Assembly (NCBI GenBank): GCA_964640995.1
Contig: CAZXJJ010000001.1
Location: forward strand, 1-64,000
DNA: 64,000 nt
From: JAAYUH01 sp964640995
GTDB taxonomy: Bacteria; Caldisericota; Caldisericia; B22-G15
Reading direction: 5' to 3'
Part shown: positions 8,802 to 16,398 of the stretch, one piece after another
How the letters are laid out: every line of letters begins with the position of its first letter
Position numbering within the stretch: the stretch's first letter is position 1
Position numbers and translations under genes: made by a program
The notes under the pieces: model-generated
Told to the model about the DNA's origin: nothing
What the model saw: the letters and a program-made list of their open reading frames with translations, nothing else
Databases searched by the model: none

Positions 8802-9854
8802 ATGAATAAAGAAGATATAATTGAGAAACTTAAAGAAGTAATAGATCCTGAATTAAATAGAAGTGTAGTTGAATTAAATATGATTAGAAATTTGGAGTTT
8901 AATGATAAAAAAATTTCACTTGATCTTTTTTTAACAGTTGAAAATTGTCCACTCAAAGAAAAACTAAAAAAGGATGTAGAGATTAAATTAAAAGAGCTTG
9001 GTTTTGAGGAGACAGATGTTAATTTAAAAACTATGAAAAAAGAGGAACTTGAAGAATTAAAATTGAATCTCTCTTTGAAAAAAAGAAAGGGTGAAATTAA
9101 AAAAATATTAGCAATAGCATCTGGGAAAGGTGGTGTTGGGAAATCAACTGTAACAACAAACATTGCTGTGACTCTTTCAAAAATGAATTTTAAAGTTGGA
9201 GTCCTTGATGCCGATATTAATGGACCAAACGTTCCTCTTATGTTTGGTATTGATGAGAAACCCCGTGTTTTAAATGGGAAAATTTTACCTATAGAAAAAT
9301 ATGGAGTAAAAGTAATTTCAATTGGATTTTTTATGCAAAATGACAATTCTCCAATTTTGTGGCGAGGTCCTATTATATCAAAAGCAATAGAAGAGTTATA
9401 TGAAGATGTTTTATGGGAGAGTCTTGATTTTCTTTTAATAGACCTTCCACCTGGAACTGGTGATGAAACTTTAACTGTTGGTCAAACTCTTCCTATAGAT
9501 GGAGTAATTATTGTAACAACACCACAAGAAGTATCGACTCTTGATGCAACAAGATCTGCTATTGCATTTAAAAAATTAAATACCCAAATAATTGGAGTTA
9601 TTGAAAATATGAGTTATTTTATCTGTCCTGATTCAGGAAAAAAATATGAAATTTTTGGAAGTGGTGGTGGTGAAAAAATGAGTAAAAAACTTAATGCTCA
9701 ACTTTTAGGAAAAATTCCAATTGAGACAAATATAAGAAAAGGAAGTGACACTGGTTTTCCAATAGTTATATCAGAACCTAACTCTATTTCCTCAAAAGAG
9801 TTTATAAGTATTGTTCATAAGATTTTAAAGACTCTAAATGTATCAGTATCCTAA
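8802..9854 (+). CDS. mrp: Mrp/NBP35-type P-loop ATPase with N-terminal MIP18 (DUF59) domain
   Basis: Likely iron-sulfur cluster carrier or scaffold ATPase (ApbC/Mrp family), 350 residues. Residues 1 to about 75 form the DUF59/MIP18 domain. The deviant Walker A motif SGKGGVGKST is at about residues 106-115, followed by GVLDADINGPNVP and LIDLPPGTGDE. The usual CxxC near NMSYF is altered: this protein has Cys-Pro-Asp-Ser, so the second cysteine is missing. How that affects cluster carriage cannot be told from sequence. The gene is preceded by TAGGAGA and overlaps recR by 17 bases. Confidence 0.9.
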   Translation: MNKEDIIEKLKEVIDPELNRSVVELNMIRNLEFNDKKISLDLFLTVENCPLKEKLKKDVEIKLKELGFEETDVNLKTMKKEELEELKLNLSLKKRKGEIKKILAIASGKGGVGKSTVTTNIAVTLSKMNFKVGVLDADINGPNVPLMFGIDEKPRVLNGKILPIEKYGVKVISIGFFMQNDNSPILWRGPIISKAIEELYEDVLWESLDFLLIDLPPGTGDETLTVGQTLPIDGVIIVTTPQEVSTLDATRSAIAFKKLNTQIIGVIENMSYFICPDSGKKYEIFGSGGGEKMSKKLNAQLLGKIPIETNIRKGSDTGFPIVISEPNSISSKEFISIVHKILKTLNVSVS

Positions 9855-10443
9855 AAGTTTAAGTAAGTTAATTGAAATTTTATCTAAACTTCCTGGAATT
9901 GGACCAAAAAGTGCAGAAAGAATTGCCCTTTTTTTACTAAGAACAAAAGAGGATTTTATTGATGATTTAATTGTTAATATAAAAAATTTAAGAAAAAATG
10001 TAAAAACATGTAAAATTTGTTTTAATTTAACAGAAAACGAAGATATTTGTTCTATATGTAAAGATTCATCTCGTGATAGATCGACAGTTCTTGTTGTTGA
10101 AGATGTAAAAGATTTGATAAGAATAGAGTCTTTAGGTTACTATAAAGGAACCTATCATGTTCTCGGAGGCCACATCTCATCATCTCAAGGGCTTGGAATA
10201 GAACACTTAACAATTGACTCTCTTGAAGAAAGAGTAAGAAGTGGAGAGGTGAAAGAGTTAATTTTTGCTCTATCTCCTCAATGGGAGGGTGATATAACAA
10301 AAGAGTATATAAAAAAGATACTTAAAAAATATAATATTAAAATTTCTTCATTAGCAAGAGGAATATCTGGTGCAACATATCTTGAATCAATAGATGACTC
10401 TTCTTTAATACAAGCATTACTTGATAGAAAAGAAGAAAGATAG
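9838..10443 (+). CDS. recR: Recombination mediator RecR
   Basis: DNA-binding clamp protein that with RecO loads RecA in the RecF pathway. The 201-residue length is normal. It has the N-terminal helix-hairpin-helix LPGIGPKSAERIALFLL, a four-cysteine zinc finger (C-x2-C-x11-C-x2-C) at about residues 57-75, and a Toprim domain beginning VLVVEDVKDL with a GxYHVLGGHISSSQG segment. It starts inside the end of mrp. It lies directly upstream of the origin/dnaA region, and recF is about 2.7 kb downstream. Confidence 0.95.
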   Translation: MYQYPKSLSKLIEILSKLPGIGPKSAERIALFLLRTKEDFIDDLIVNIKNLRKNVKTCKICFNLTENEDICSICKDSSRDRSTVLVVEDVKDLIRIESLGYYKGTYHVLGGHISSSQGLGIEHLTIDSLEERVRSGEVKELIFALSPQWEGDITKEYIKKILKKYNIKISSLARGISGATYLESIDDSSLIQALLDRKEER

Positions 10444-10510
10444 ATTCAATTAGCAAATTTTAAACGATAAAAAATTAAAAATTTAAAATTTATGTGTTTT
10501 AGTTTTATTG

Positions 10511-10539
10511 TTGAAAATAAAAATAAAATTTTATATACT
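10511..10539 (+). promoter_or_regulatory. Predicted dnaA promoter
   Basis: TTGAAA at 10511-10516, a 17-bp spacer and TATACT at 10534-10539 form a good sigma-70-type promoter. Transcription from about 10546 would place all four upstream DnaA boxes and the 16-bp inverted repeat in the transcribed leader of dnaA, compatible with autoregulation. Confidence 0.55.
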
Positions 10540-10553
10540 AATAAAGCAATTTT

Positions 10554-10616
10554 GTTGCTTGTGGAAAACATATAAAATTTTTCTGAAATTTTAATAAAAA
10601 GTTTTCCACAAGCAAC
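10554..10616. repeat. Perfect 16-bp inverted repeat carrying DnaA boxes
   Basis: The arm GTTGCTTGTGGAAAAC at 10554-10569 is the exact reverse complement of 10601-10616; the 31-bp loop is almost purely A and T. Each arm contains one DnaA box, in opposite orientation. It could be a DnaA-binding architecture, an unwinding element flanked by inverted boxes, or an RNA hairpin in the dnaA leader. Confidence 0.85.
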
Positions 10617-10637
10617 TGTGGAAAATGTGGAAAAGAT

Positions 10638-11942
10638 ATGAAAGGAATATGGGAAAAAGCACTTACAATAATTAAAGATTACCTTTCTAAACCATCTTTT
10701 GAAACTTGGTTTAAAACAACTGAAGTAATTGAAGAAGGTGAAGAAAAATTAAAAATCGGAGTTATATCTGAATTTGCAAAGGATTGGTTAAGGAGTAACT
10801 ACTTATCTTTAATTAAAGAGGTTTTAAGGGCGGTTGCAGGAAAAGAAGTTGAAGTTGAATTTGTTGTTTTAAAAAAAGATGATGATAAAGAAGAATTAAA
10901 AATTGAAAAGAAAAATTCTTTTGGTCTCAATGAAAATTATACTTTTGAAAACTTTGTTGTTGGTGATAGTAATAAACTTGCACATGCTGCAAGCATGGCT
11001 GTTGCAAAAAATCCTGGAAGGTCATACAATCCTCTTTTTATCTATGGTGGAGTTGGTCTTGGTAAAACTCATTTAATTCAAGCAATAGGGCACTACATTA
11101 TTAAAACAAAGCCAGCACTAAAAGTTACATATGTAACAAGTGAAGTTTTTACAAATGAAGTTATTAATTCAATTCAAAAAAACAAGATGAATGAATTTCA
11201 TGAAAAATATAGAAATATAGATTGTCTTTTAATAGATGATATTCAATTTCTTGCAGGTAAAGAGAGAACTCAAGAAGAGTTTTTCCACACCTTCAACACT
11301 TTACACAACAATTATAAACAGATTGTAATAACAAGCGACAGAGTTCCAAAAGAAATTCCGACCCTTGAAGATAGATTAAGAAGTAGATTTGAGTGGGGTC
11401 TTATGGTTGATATAGCACCGCCTGACTTTGAAACTCGTGTTGCTATTTTAAAGAAAAAGGCAGAAAAAGAAAGAATTTTTGTTCCAGATGATGTTTTTAA
11501 TTTCATAGCAGAAAGAATTACAAGTAACATAAGAGAACTTGAAGGTGCTTTAATCAGAATTCTTGCGCATGCATCTTTAAGTAATCAAGAAATAACTTTA
11601 GATTATGCAAAAAAAGTTCTTTCAGGAATTTATGATAAAGTAAAAAAGGTTGATTTGAGTCCAAATAAAATAAAAACAACTGTTGCAGATTATTTCTCAC
11701 TTTCTGTTAAAGACCTTGAAGGCGAGAGAAGATCACAAGATTATGTTGTTCCAAGACAAATTGCGATGTATCTTATTAGAGAATTAACAAATTATTCACT
11801 CCCACAAATTGGAGAAATTTTTGGTGGTAGAGATCATTCAACTGTTCTTCACTCTATTGAAAAAATTAAAAAAGAATTAAAGAAAGATGAAAATTTGAGA
11901 GCATGTATTGAAGATTTAAAGAGATTGTTGATAGGTGATTAA
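10638..11942 (+). CDS. dnaA: Chromosomal replication initiator protein DnaA
   Basis: AAA+ ATPase that binds DnaA boxes and opens the origin. At 434 residues it is of normal length. Domain I is at about 1-80, then a short linker, the AAA+ domain with Walker A GGVGLGKTHL and Walker B LLIDDIQFL, and a C-terminal DNA-binding domain with the DnaA signature region (VVPRQIAMYLIRELT, then FGGRDHSTVLHSI). The ATG at 10638 follows the tandem DnaA boxes, without a strong ribosome-binding site. dnaN follows after a 115-bp gap holding another DnaA box. Confidence 0.98.
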   Translation: MKGIWEKALTIIKDYLSKPSFETWFKTTEVIEEGEEKLKIGVISEFAKDWLRSNYLSLIKEVLRAVAGKEVEVEFVVLKKDDDKEELKIEKKNSFGLNENYTFENFVVGDSNKLAHAASMAVAKNPGRSYNPLFIYGGVGLGKTHLIQAIGHYIIKTKPALKVTYVTSEVFTNEVINSIQKNKMNEFHEKYRNIDCLLIDDIQFLAGKERTQEEFFHTFNTLHNNYKQIVITSDRVPKEIPTLEDRLRSRFEWGLMVDIAPPDFETRVAILKKKAEKERIFVPDDVFNFIAERITSNIRELEGALIRILAHASLSNQEITLDYAKKVLSGIYDKVKKVDLSPNKIKTTVADYFSLSVKDLEGERRSQDYVVPRQIAMYLIRELTNYSLPQIGEIFGGRDHSTVLHSIEKIKKELKKDENLRACIEDLKRLLIGD

Positions 11943-11989
11943 AAAATTGTTTATAAGTTTTTCTTTATTTAAGAATTTTTTAAAAGGTA

Positions 11990-12018
11990 TTCAACTTTTC
12001 CACAGAATATATTATATA
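11990..12018 (+). promoter_or_regulatory. Candidate dnaN promoter with a DnaA box in its spacer
   Basis: TTCAAC at 11990-11995, 17-bp spacer, TATATA at 12013-12018. The first nine spacer bases, 11996-12004, are a TTTTCCACA DnaA box, so DnaA bound here would overlap RNA polymerase. The -35 match is modest. The rest of the 115-bp gap is AT-rich, ending in an AGAAGGAGG ribosome-binding site before dnaN. Confidence 0.4.
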
Positions 12019-12057
12019 TACTAAATAATTATCAAAAATTAGAAGGAGGATTAAAGT

Positions 12058-13149
12058 ATGTTTAAAGTTAAAAAAGAGGAACTACTTAAAGGATTTACTA
12101 TTTTAAATAGAATTATTAGATCAACACCAACAATGCCAATTCTTTCAAATGTTTTAATTGATAAAGAAAACACGAGAGGAGTTTTAATTGGAACAGATCT
12201 TGAAGTTGGGATTAAATATTTTTTTAATTATGAAGGAAGTATTGATAGATTTCTTGTTTCATCAAAAACATTTCAAAATTTAATTAGGTCTTTTAATAAA
12301 GAAGATATTGAAATAGAAAAAAGCGAAGGTTTTATAAATATTAATTCAGATGGAAAAGATTATAAAATAAGAATAATAGAGGAAGATTATCCATTTATTT
12401 CAATGGATGACAGCGAAAAAGAGTTTATTATAAATAAAGAATTTTTAAGTAAAGGTCTTCAAAAAGTCTCTTTCTCAATAGGTGACCCTCAAAAAACAAG
12501 ATTAGAATTCTCATCTTGTCTTGTTGAATTTAAGGGTGAAAATGTTAAATTTGTTTCAACTGATGGTAATAGATTATCATTTTTTGTTAGTGAAAATTTT
12601 AAAAAAGATGAAGCAGATTTCTCTTTTTTAATTCCTAAAGGAAGTGTTTCTGTTCTTGAAAGAATAGTTGAAATAGAAGAAAAAGAACTTGTTAAACTCT
12701 CTTTTTCACCAAGAAGTTTTTCATATTTAGGAGGTTCTGTTTATTTTGTTTCAAGATTGGGTCAAGGAAATTTTCCAAATTATGAAATGGTTCTTCCAAG
12801 GAATGAAGATAAATATATTATTGTAAATAGAAAAGAATTAATTGATTCACTTCAAAGATTACTTTTAATAACAAGAGAAGGAAGTGGAAAAGTTCAGTTT
12901 GATATAAAAGATAAATTAATTTTAAAGGGAAGTTCAATTGATATAGGAGAAGGTATAGAGGAAATTGATATTATAGAAGGAAGCAAATATAGTGAAAAAA
13001 TTTATCTTGATAATAAAAAAGTACTCGAAGGAATAAAGACAATGGATGAGGAAAATGTAAAAATTATATTTTTTGATAGTGAATCACCTGTTACATTTAA
13101 GGACAATGAGAATTCACTTTACATAATAATGCCATATAGATCTGAATGA
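12058..13149 (+). CDS. dnaN: DNA polymerase III beta subunit (sliding clamp)
   Basis: Ring-shaped processivity clamp for the replicative polymerase, 363 residues, with three similar clamp domains. Recognisable segments are the N-terminal RIIRSTPTMPILSNVLI, a central LEFSSCLVEF-VSTDGNRLSFF stretch, and the C-terminal IIMPYR end. The start is fixed by an AGAAGGAGG ribosome-binding site. recF starts in the last four bases of the gene, so translation is coupled. Confidence 0.97.
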   Translation: MFKVKKEELLKGFTILNRIIRSTPTMPILSNVLIDKENTRGVLIGTDLEVGIKYFFNYEGSIDRFLVSSKTFQNLIRSFNKEDIEIEKSEGFININSDGKDYKIRIIEEDYPFISMDDSEKEFIINKEFLSKGLQKVSFSIGDPQKTRLEFSSCLVEFKGENVKFVSTDGNRLSFFVSENFKKDEADFSFLIPKGSVSVLERIVEIEEKELVKLSFSPRSFSYLGGSVYFVSRLGQGNFPNYEMVLPRNEDKYIIVNRKELIDSLQRLLLITREGSGKVQFDIKDKLILKGSSIDIGEGIEEIDIIEGSKYSEKIYLDNKKVLEGIKTMDEENVKIIFFDSESPVTFKDNENSLYIIMPYRSE

Positions 13150-14201
13150 TAATTAAAGAAATAAAAATCTTAACTTTTAGAAATTTTGAAGAATTTTCTC
13201 TTGAATTTGATGGAAAAATAAATTTAATAATTGGGAAAAATGGTAGTGGGAAAACAAATTTACTCAATGCAATTTATTATCTCTCTTCAGGAAATACATT
13301 TAATAATCTAAAAGAGAGTGAACTTCCAAAATTTCCTGAAACAAGTTTTTTTCTAAGTGGGAGTTTTTTAGATAATGAATCACTAATAAAAATCGAAATT
13401 ATTTATAAAGAGAAAAGAAAATTAATTTCAATAAATGGAAAACCAATTCAATCACAAAAAGAACTGATAGGGGCTATTCCTATAATTTTCTTTAATTTTA
13501 GAACAAAAGATATTATTTTAAAAGAGCCAGAAATTAGAAGAAGTTTTCTTGATTCTAACATTTCAATTATTGATAAAGAATATAAAAATTTGATTTCAGA
13601 ATATAACGATATTTTGCAATCTAAAAATTCTCTCTTAAAAAAATTAAAGGAAGATAAAGGAAATTTTTATTTTGAAATTCTTCTTGAATCATTGAATGAG
13701 AAACTTTATGATAAAGGATTGAAGATACAGGAAAAAAGAGATAATTTCATTAAAAAATTAAAAGAAGAGTTTTTAAATTTATATTTAAATAAAATCGAGA
13801 TAATCTATGAACCGAAAATAATTACATTACAGGAATTGAATAAAATTAAAAACGAAGAAATAGAAAGAGGATATGGGTTAATTGGACCACATCTTGATGA
13901 TATATTATTCTTATATAAAGGAATTGAAATTAAAAATCTATTTTCTCTTGGAGAAATTGAAGAGATTTCTTTATATATTATTTTGTCTCTTTATAAACTG
14001 ATTTATGAAGCAATTAATAAAAAAGCAATTTTTTTAATAGATGACCTTTTTGAAACAATTGATAAGAAAAAAATTGAAAAGTTAATAGAATTATTGTATA
14101 ATTTTAATCAGGTTATTATTACCTCTTTTTCTGAGGAGATTGTTCCAGTGGAACTAAAGACGTTAAGTTCCACTTTTTTTTTGAACTCAAAAGGAGAATA
14201 A
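13146..14201 (+). CDS. recF: DNA replication and repair protein RecF (divergent)
   Basis: SMC/ABC-type ATPase that helps load RecA at gaps. The Walker A sequence GKNGSGKTNLLNAIYYLS lies about residues 30-47, and the Walker B-like LIDDLFETID near the C-terminus. Length (351) and position after dnaN fit RecF. The signature segment is unusual: the family normally has a glutamine-rich S-x-G-Q-Q-type motif before the last helices, whereas this protein has FSLGEIEEISLYI. The preceding GPHLDDI matches the family GPHRDD motif with Arg replaced by Leu. Assignment is firm from context, but ATPase communication may be altered. Confidence 0.92.
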   Translation: MIIKEIKILTFRNFEEFSLEFDGKINLIIGKNGSGKTNLLNAIYYLSSGNTFNNLKESELPKFPETSFFLSGSFLDNESLIKIEIIYKEKRKLISINGKPIQSQKELIGAIPIIFFNFRTKDIILKEPEIRRSFLDSNISIIDKEYKNLISEYNDILQSKNSLLKKLKEDKGNFYFEILLESLNEKLYDKGLKIQEKRDNFIKKLKEEFLNLYLNKIEIIYEPKIITLQELNKIKNEEIERGYGLIGPHLDDILFLYKGIEIKNLFSLGEIEEISLYIILSLYKLIYEAINKKAIFLIDDLFETIDKKKIEKLIELLYNFNQVIITSFSEEIVPVELKTLSSTFFLNSKGE

Positions 14202-14204
14202 ATT

Positions 14205-14513
14205 ATGTTAGAAAGACTCTCTCAAATCTTAGATAGATTTTTAGAAGAGAGAGATTTAAAGAAAAAAATTTATGAGAAAGACATAATTCTAAACTGGAAA
14301 AAATATGTAGGAAACTCTATCTCAAACCACATAATTCCAAAAGATATAAAAAAGGGTGTTCTTTTTGTTCTTTCTGATCATCCAACTTGGAGTGAGAATT
14401 TTATAAATCTATTTCCAAAAATTAAGAAAAAAATAAATGAGATTTATGGTTATGAGGTGATAAAAGAGGCAAAAGTTTTTTTAAAGAGGAAAGGATATGG
14501 AAGAAATAAATAA
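14205..14513 (+). CDS. DUF721 (DciA-like) protein
   Basis: A 102-residue protein of the DUF721 family, commonly found between recF and gyrB. In other bacteria the DUF721 protein DciA assists loading of the replicative helicase DnaB. The sequence shows the expected N-terminal helix and ILNWKKYVGNSISNH stretch (family W-x-x-x-V-G), then LFVLSDHPTWSENFI. The start follows AAAAGGAGAATAA. It overlaps gyrB by 17 bases. A DnaB-like helicase is encoded at 32-33.6 kb. Confidence 0.85.
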   Translation: MLERLSQILDRFLEERDLKKKIYEKDIILNWKKYVGNSISNHIIPKDIKKGVLFVLSDHPTWSENFINLFPKIKKKINEIYGYEVIKEAKVFLKRKGYGRNK

Positions 14514-16398
14514 TTATAATGCATCTTTTATAAAAGTTCTTGAAGGTTTAGAAGGTGTAAGAAAAAGGCCAAGTATGTATATTGGTTCCACTGATTCTTC
14601 TGGCCTTCACCATCTTGTTTTTGAAATTGTAGACAACTCAATTGATGAAGCAATGGTTGGCTTTTGTAAAAATATAATAGTGACGATTCACAAAGATAAC
14701 TCAGTTTCTGTTCTTGATGATGGAAGAGGAATTCCTCCTGATATACATCCTCAATATGGTGTCTCTGGAATAGAACTTGCTCTTACAAAACTTCATGCTG
14801 GTGGAAAATTTGAAGGAAAAGCATATAAAGTTTCAGGTGGTCTTCATGGTGTTGGAATATCGGTAGTTAATGCATTATCAATTGAATTATATGTTGAAGT
14901 ATATAGAGATGGTAAAAAATATTTTCAATTTTATTCAAGGGGTGAATGTATATCTGATCTAAAAGAAGAGGAAATAGATGAAGTAAAAAGTGGAACTTAT
15001 ATTAAATTTAAACCAGATCCTGAAATTTTTGAAACAACTGAATTTAATTATGAAATTATAAGAGAAAGACTAATAACTTTAGCATTTTTAAATAAAGGTG
15101 TAAGAATAAAACTAATTGATGAAAGAACTAATAAAGAAGAAGAATTTTTATTTGAGGGAGGAATTAAATCTTATTTTGATGAGTTAATTAAAGATAAAGA
15201 ATGCACCGCTCCTCCAATTTACTTTTCAGAAGAAAAAGATGAATATTTTTTTGAAGTTATTTTAACATATACAAATATAACAAAAACAAACATTTTATCT
15301 TATGTAAATTCAATTTTTACATCAGAAGGCGGAACTCATCTTACAGGTTTCAAAGGTGGTTTAACGAAATTTTTGAATGAAGAAGGTAAAAAATTTGAAT
15401 TTTTAAAAGATGATGACTCTTTCACTTGGGAAGATGCCTCAGAAGGTTTATATGCAATAATAAATATTAAAATTTTTGATCCACAATTTGAGGGACAGAC
15501 AAAAACAAAATTAGGTAATTCTTGGGTTAAAAAGGAATTTGAAGATTTCATTTACCATAATCTAATTAGCGCTTTAGAGAAAAATCCAAACACACTAAAA
15601 GCAATATTAAGAAGAGTTGAACTGAGTAAAAAAGCAAGAGAAGCAGCAAGAAAAGCAAGAGAACTTGTAAGAAAAAAAGTTTTTTTTGATGAGACTCTTC
15701 CAGGAAAACTTGCAGATTGTTCTGAAAAAGACCCTGAAAAATCAGAACTTTTTATTGTTGAAGGTGAATCTGCAGGTGGAAGTGCAAAACAGGGAAGAAA
15801 TAGAACAACTCAGGCAATTTTACCCTTAAGAGGTAAAATTCTTAATGCTATAAAATCTTCAGTTCACAAAATATTAGATAACAATGAAATAAAATCTATA
15901 ATTGCCTCTTTAGGTACTGGAATTCTTGAAAACTTTGATATAGGTAAATTAAGATACAAAAAAATAATTATTATGACAGATGCAGATGTTGATGGATCTC
16001 ATATAAAAACTCTACTTCTTGCATTTTTCTGGACCTATCTTAAAGAGATAATTGAAGAAGGTTATCTTTATGTTGCAATGCCACCTCTTTATAAAATCTC
16101 TTTTGGAAAGAATAAAAAATATGCTTATTCTGAAGAGGAGAAAGATAAAATAGTTAATGAACTTGAGAAAAGTGGTATAAAATACACAATTAATAGATAT
16201 AAAGGTCTTGGTGAGATGAATCCAGAAGAGTTATATGAGACAACAATGAATCCAGAGACAAGAATATTAAAAAAAGTCCAAGTTCAAGATGGGGAAAGAG
16301 CAAAGGAGATAATTGATACATTGATGGGGGAAGATGTTTTAATAAGAAAAAACTTCATTGAAGAACATGCTTTGGAGGTAAAGCAACTTGATATATAA
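14497..16398 (+). CDS. gyrB: DNA gyrase subunit B
   Basis: ATPase subunit of the type II topoisomerase that introduces negative supercoils. The 633-residue length matches short GyrB forms. Visible motifs are RKRPSMYIGS, the GHKL ATP-binding EIVDNSIDEA and DDGRGIP, GGLHGVG, and in the Toprim region EGESAGGSAKQGRNR, PLRGK and MTDADVDGSHI. The C-terminus ends with NFIEEHAL. It starts within DUF721 and overlaps gyrA by 11 bases. Confidence 0.97.
   Translation: MEEINNYNASFIKVLEGLEGVRKRPSMYIGSTDSSGLHHLVFEIVDNSIDEAMVGFCKNIIVTIHKDNSVSVLDDGRGIPPDIHPQYGVSGIELALTKLHAGGKFEGKAYKVSGGLHGVGISVVNALSIELYVEVYRDGKKYFQFYSRGECISDLKEEEIDEVKSGTYIKFKPDPEIFETTEFNYEIIRERLITLAFLNKGVRIKLIDERTNKEEEFLFEGGIKSYFDELIKDKECTAPPIYFSEEKDEYFFEVILTYTNITKTNILSYVNSIFTSEGGTHLTGFKGGLTKFLNEEGKKFEFLKDDDSFTWEDASEGLYAIINIKIFDPQFEGQTKTKLGNSWVKKEFEDFIYHNLISALEKNPNTLKAILRRVELSKKAREAARKARELVRKKVFFDETLPGKLADCSEKDPEKSELFIVEGESAGGSAKQGRNRTTQAILPLRGKILNAIKSSVHKILDNNEIKSIIASLGTGILENFDIGKLRYKKIIIMTDADVDGSHIKTLLLAFFWTYLKEIIEEGYLYVAMPPLYKISFGKNKKYAYSEEEKDKIVNELEKSGIKYTINRYKGLGEMNPEELYETTMNPETRILKKVQVQDGERAKEIIDTLMGEDVLIRKNFIEEHALEVKQLDI

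Larger units (their letters stand above)
10444..10637. other. oriC: Probable chromosomal replication origin (oriC) region upstream of dnaA
   Basis: The 194-bp gap between recR and dnaA is strongly AT-rich and carries four copies of TTTTCCACA, which fits the relaxed DnaA-box consensus TTWTNCACA. They lie at 10560-10568 (minus), 10602-10610 (plus), 10617-10625 (minus) and 10626-10634 (minus); the last two are directly adjacent in tandem. Position next to dnaA-dnaN-recF-gyrBA supports an origin or at least a DnaA-controlled promoter. A fifth box lies after dnaA. No strand-skew test could be done here. Confidence 0.7.
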
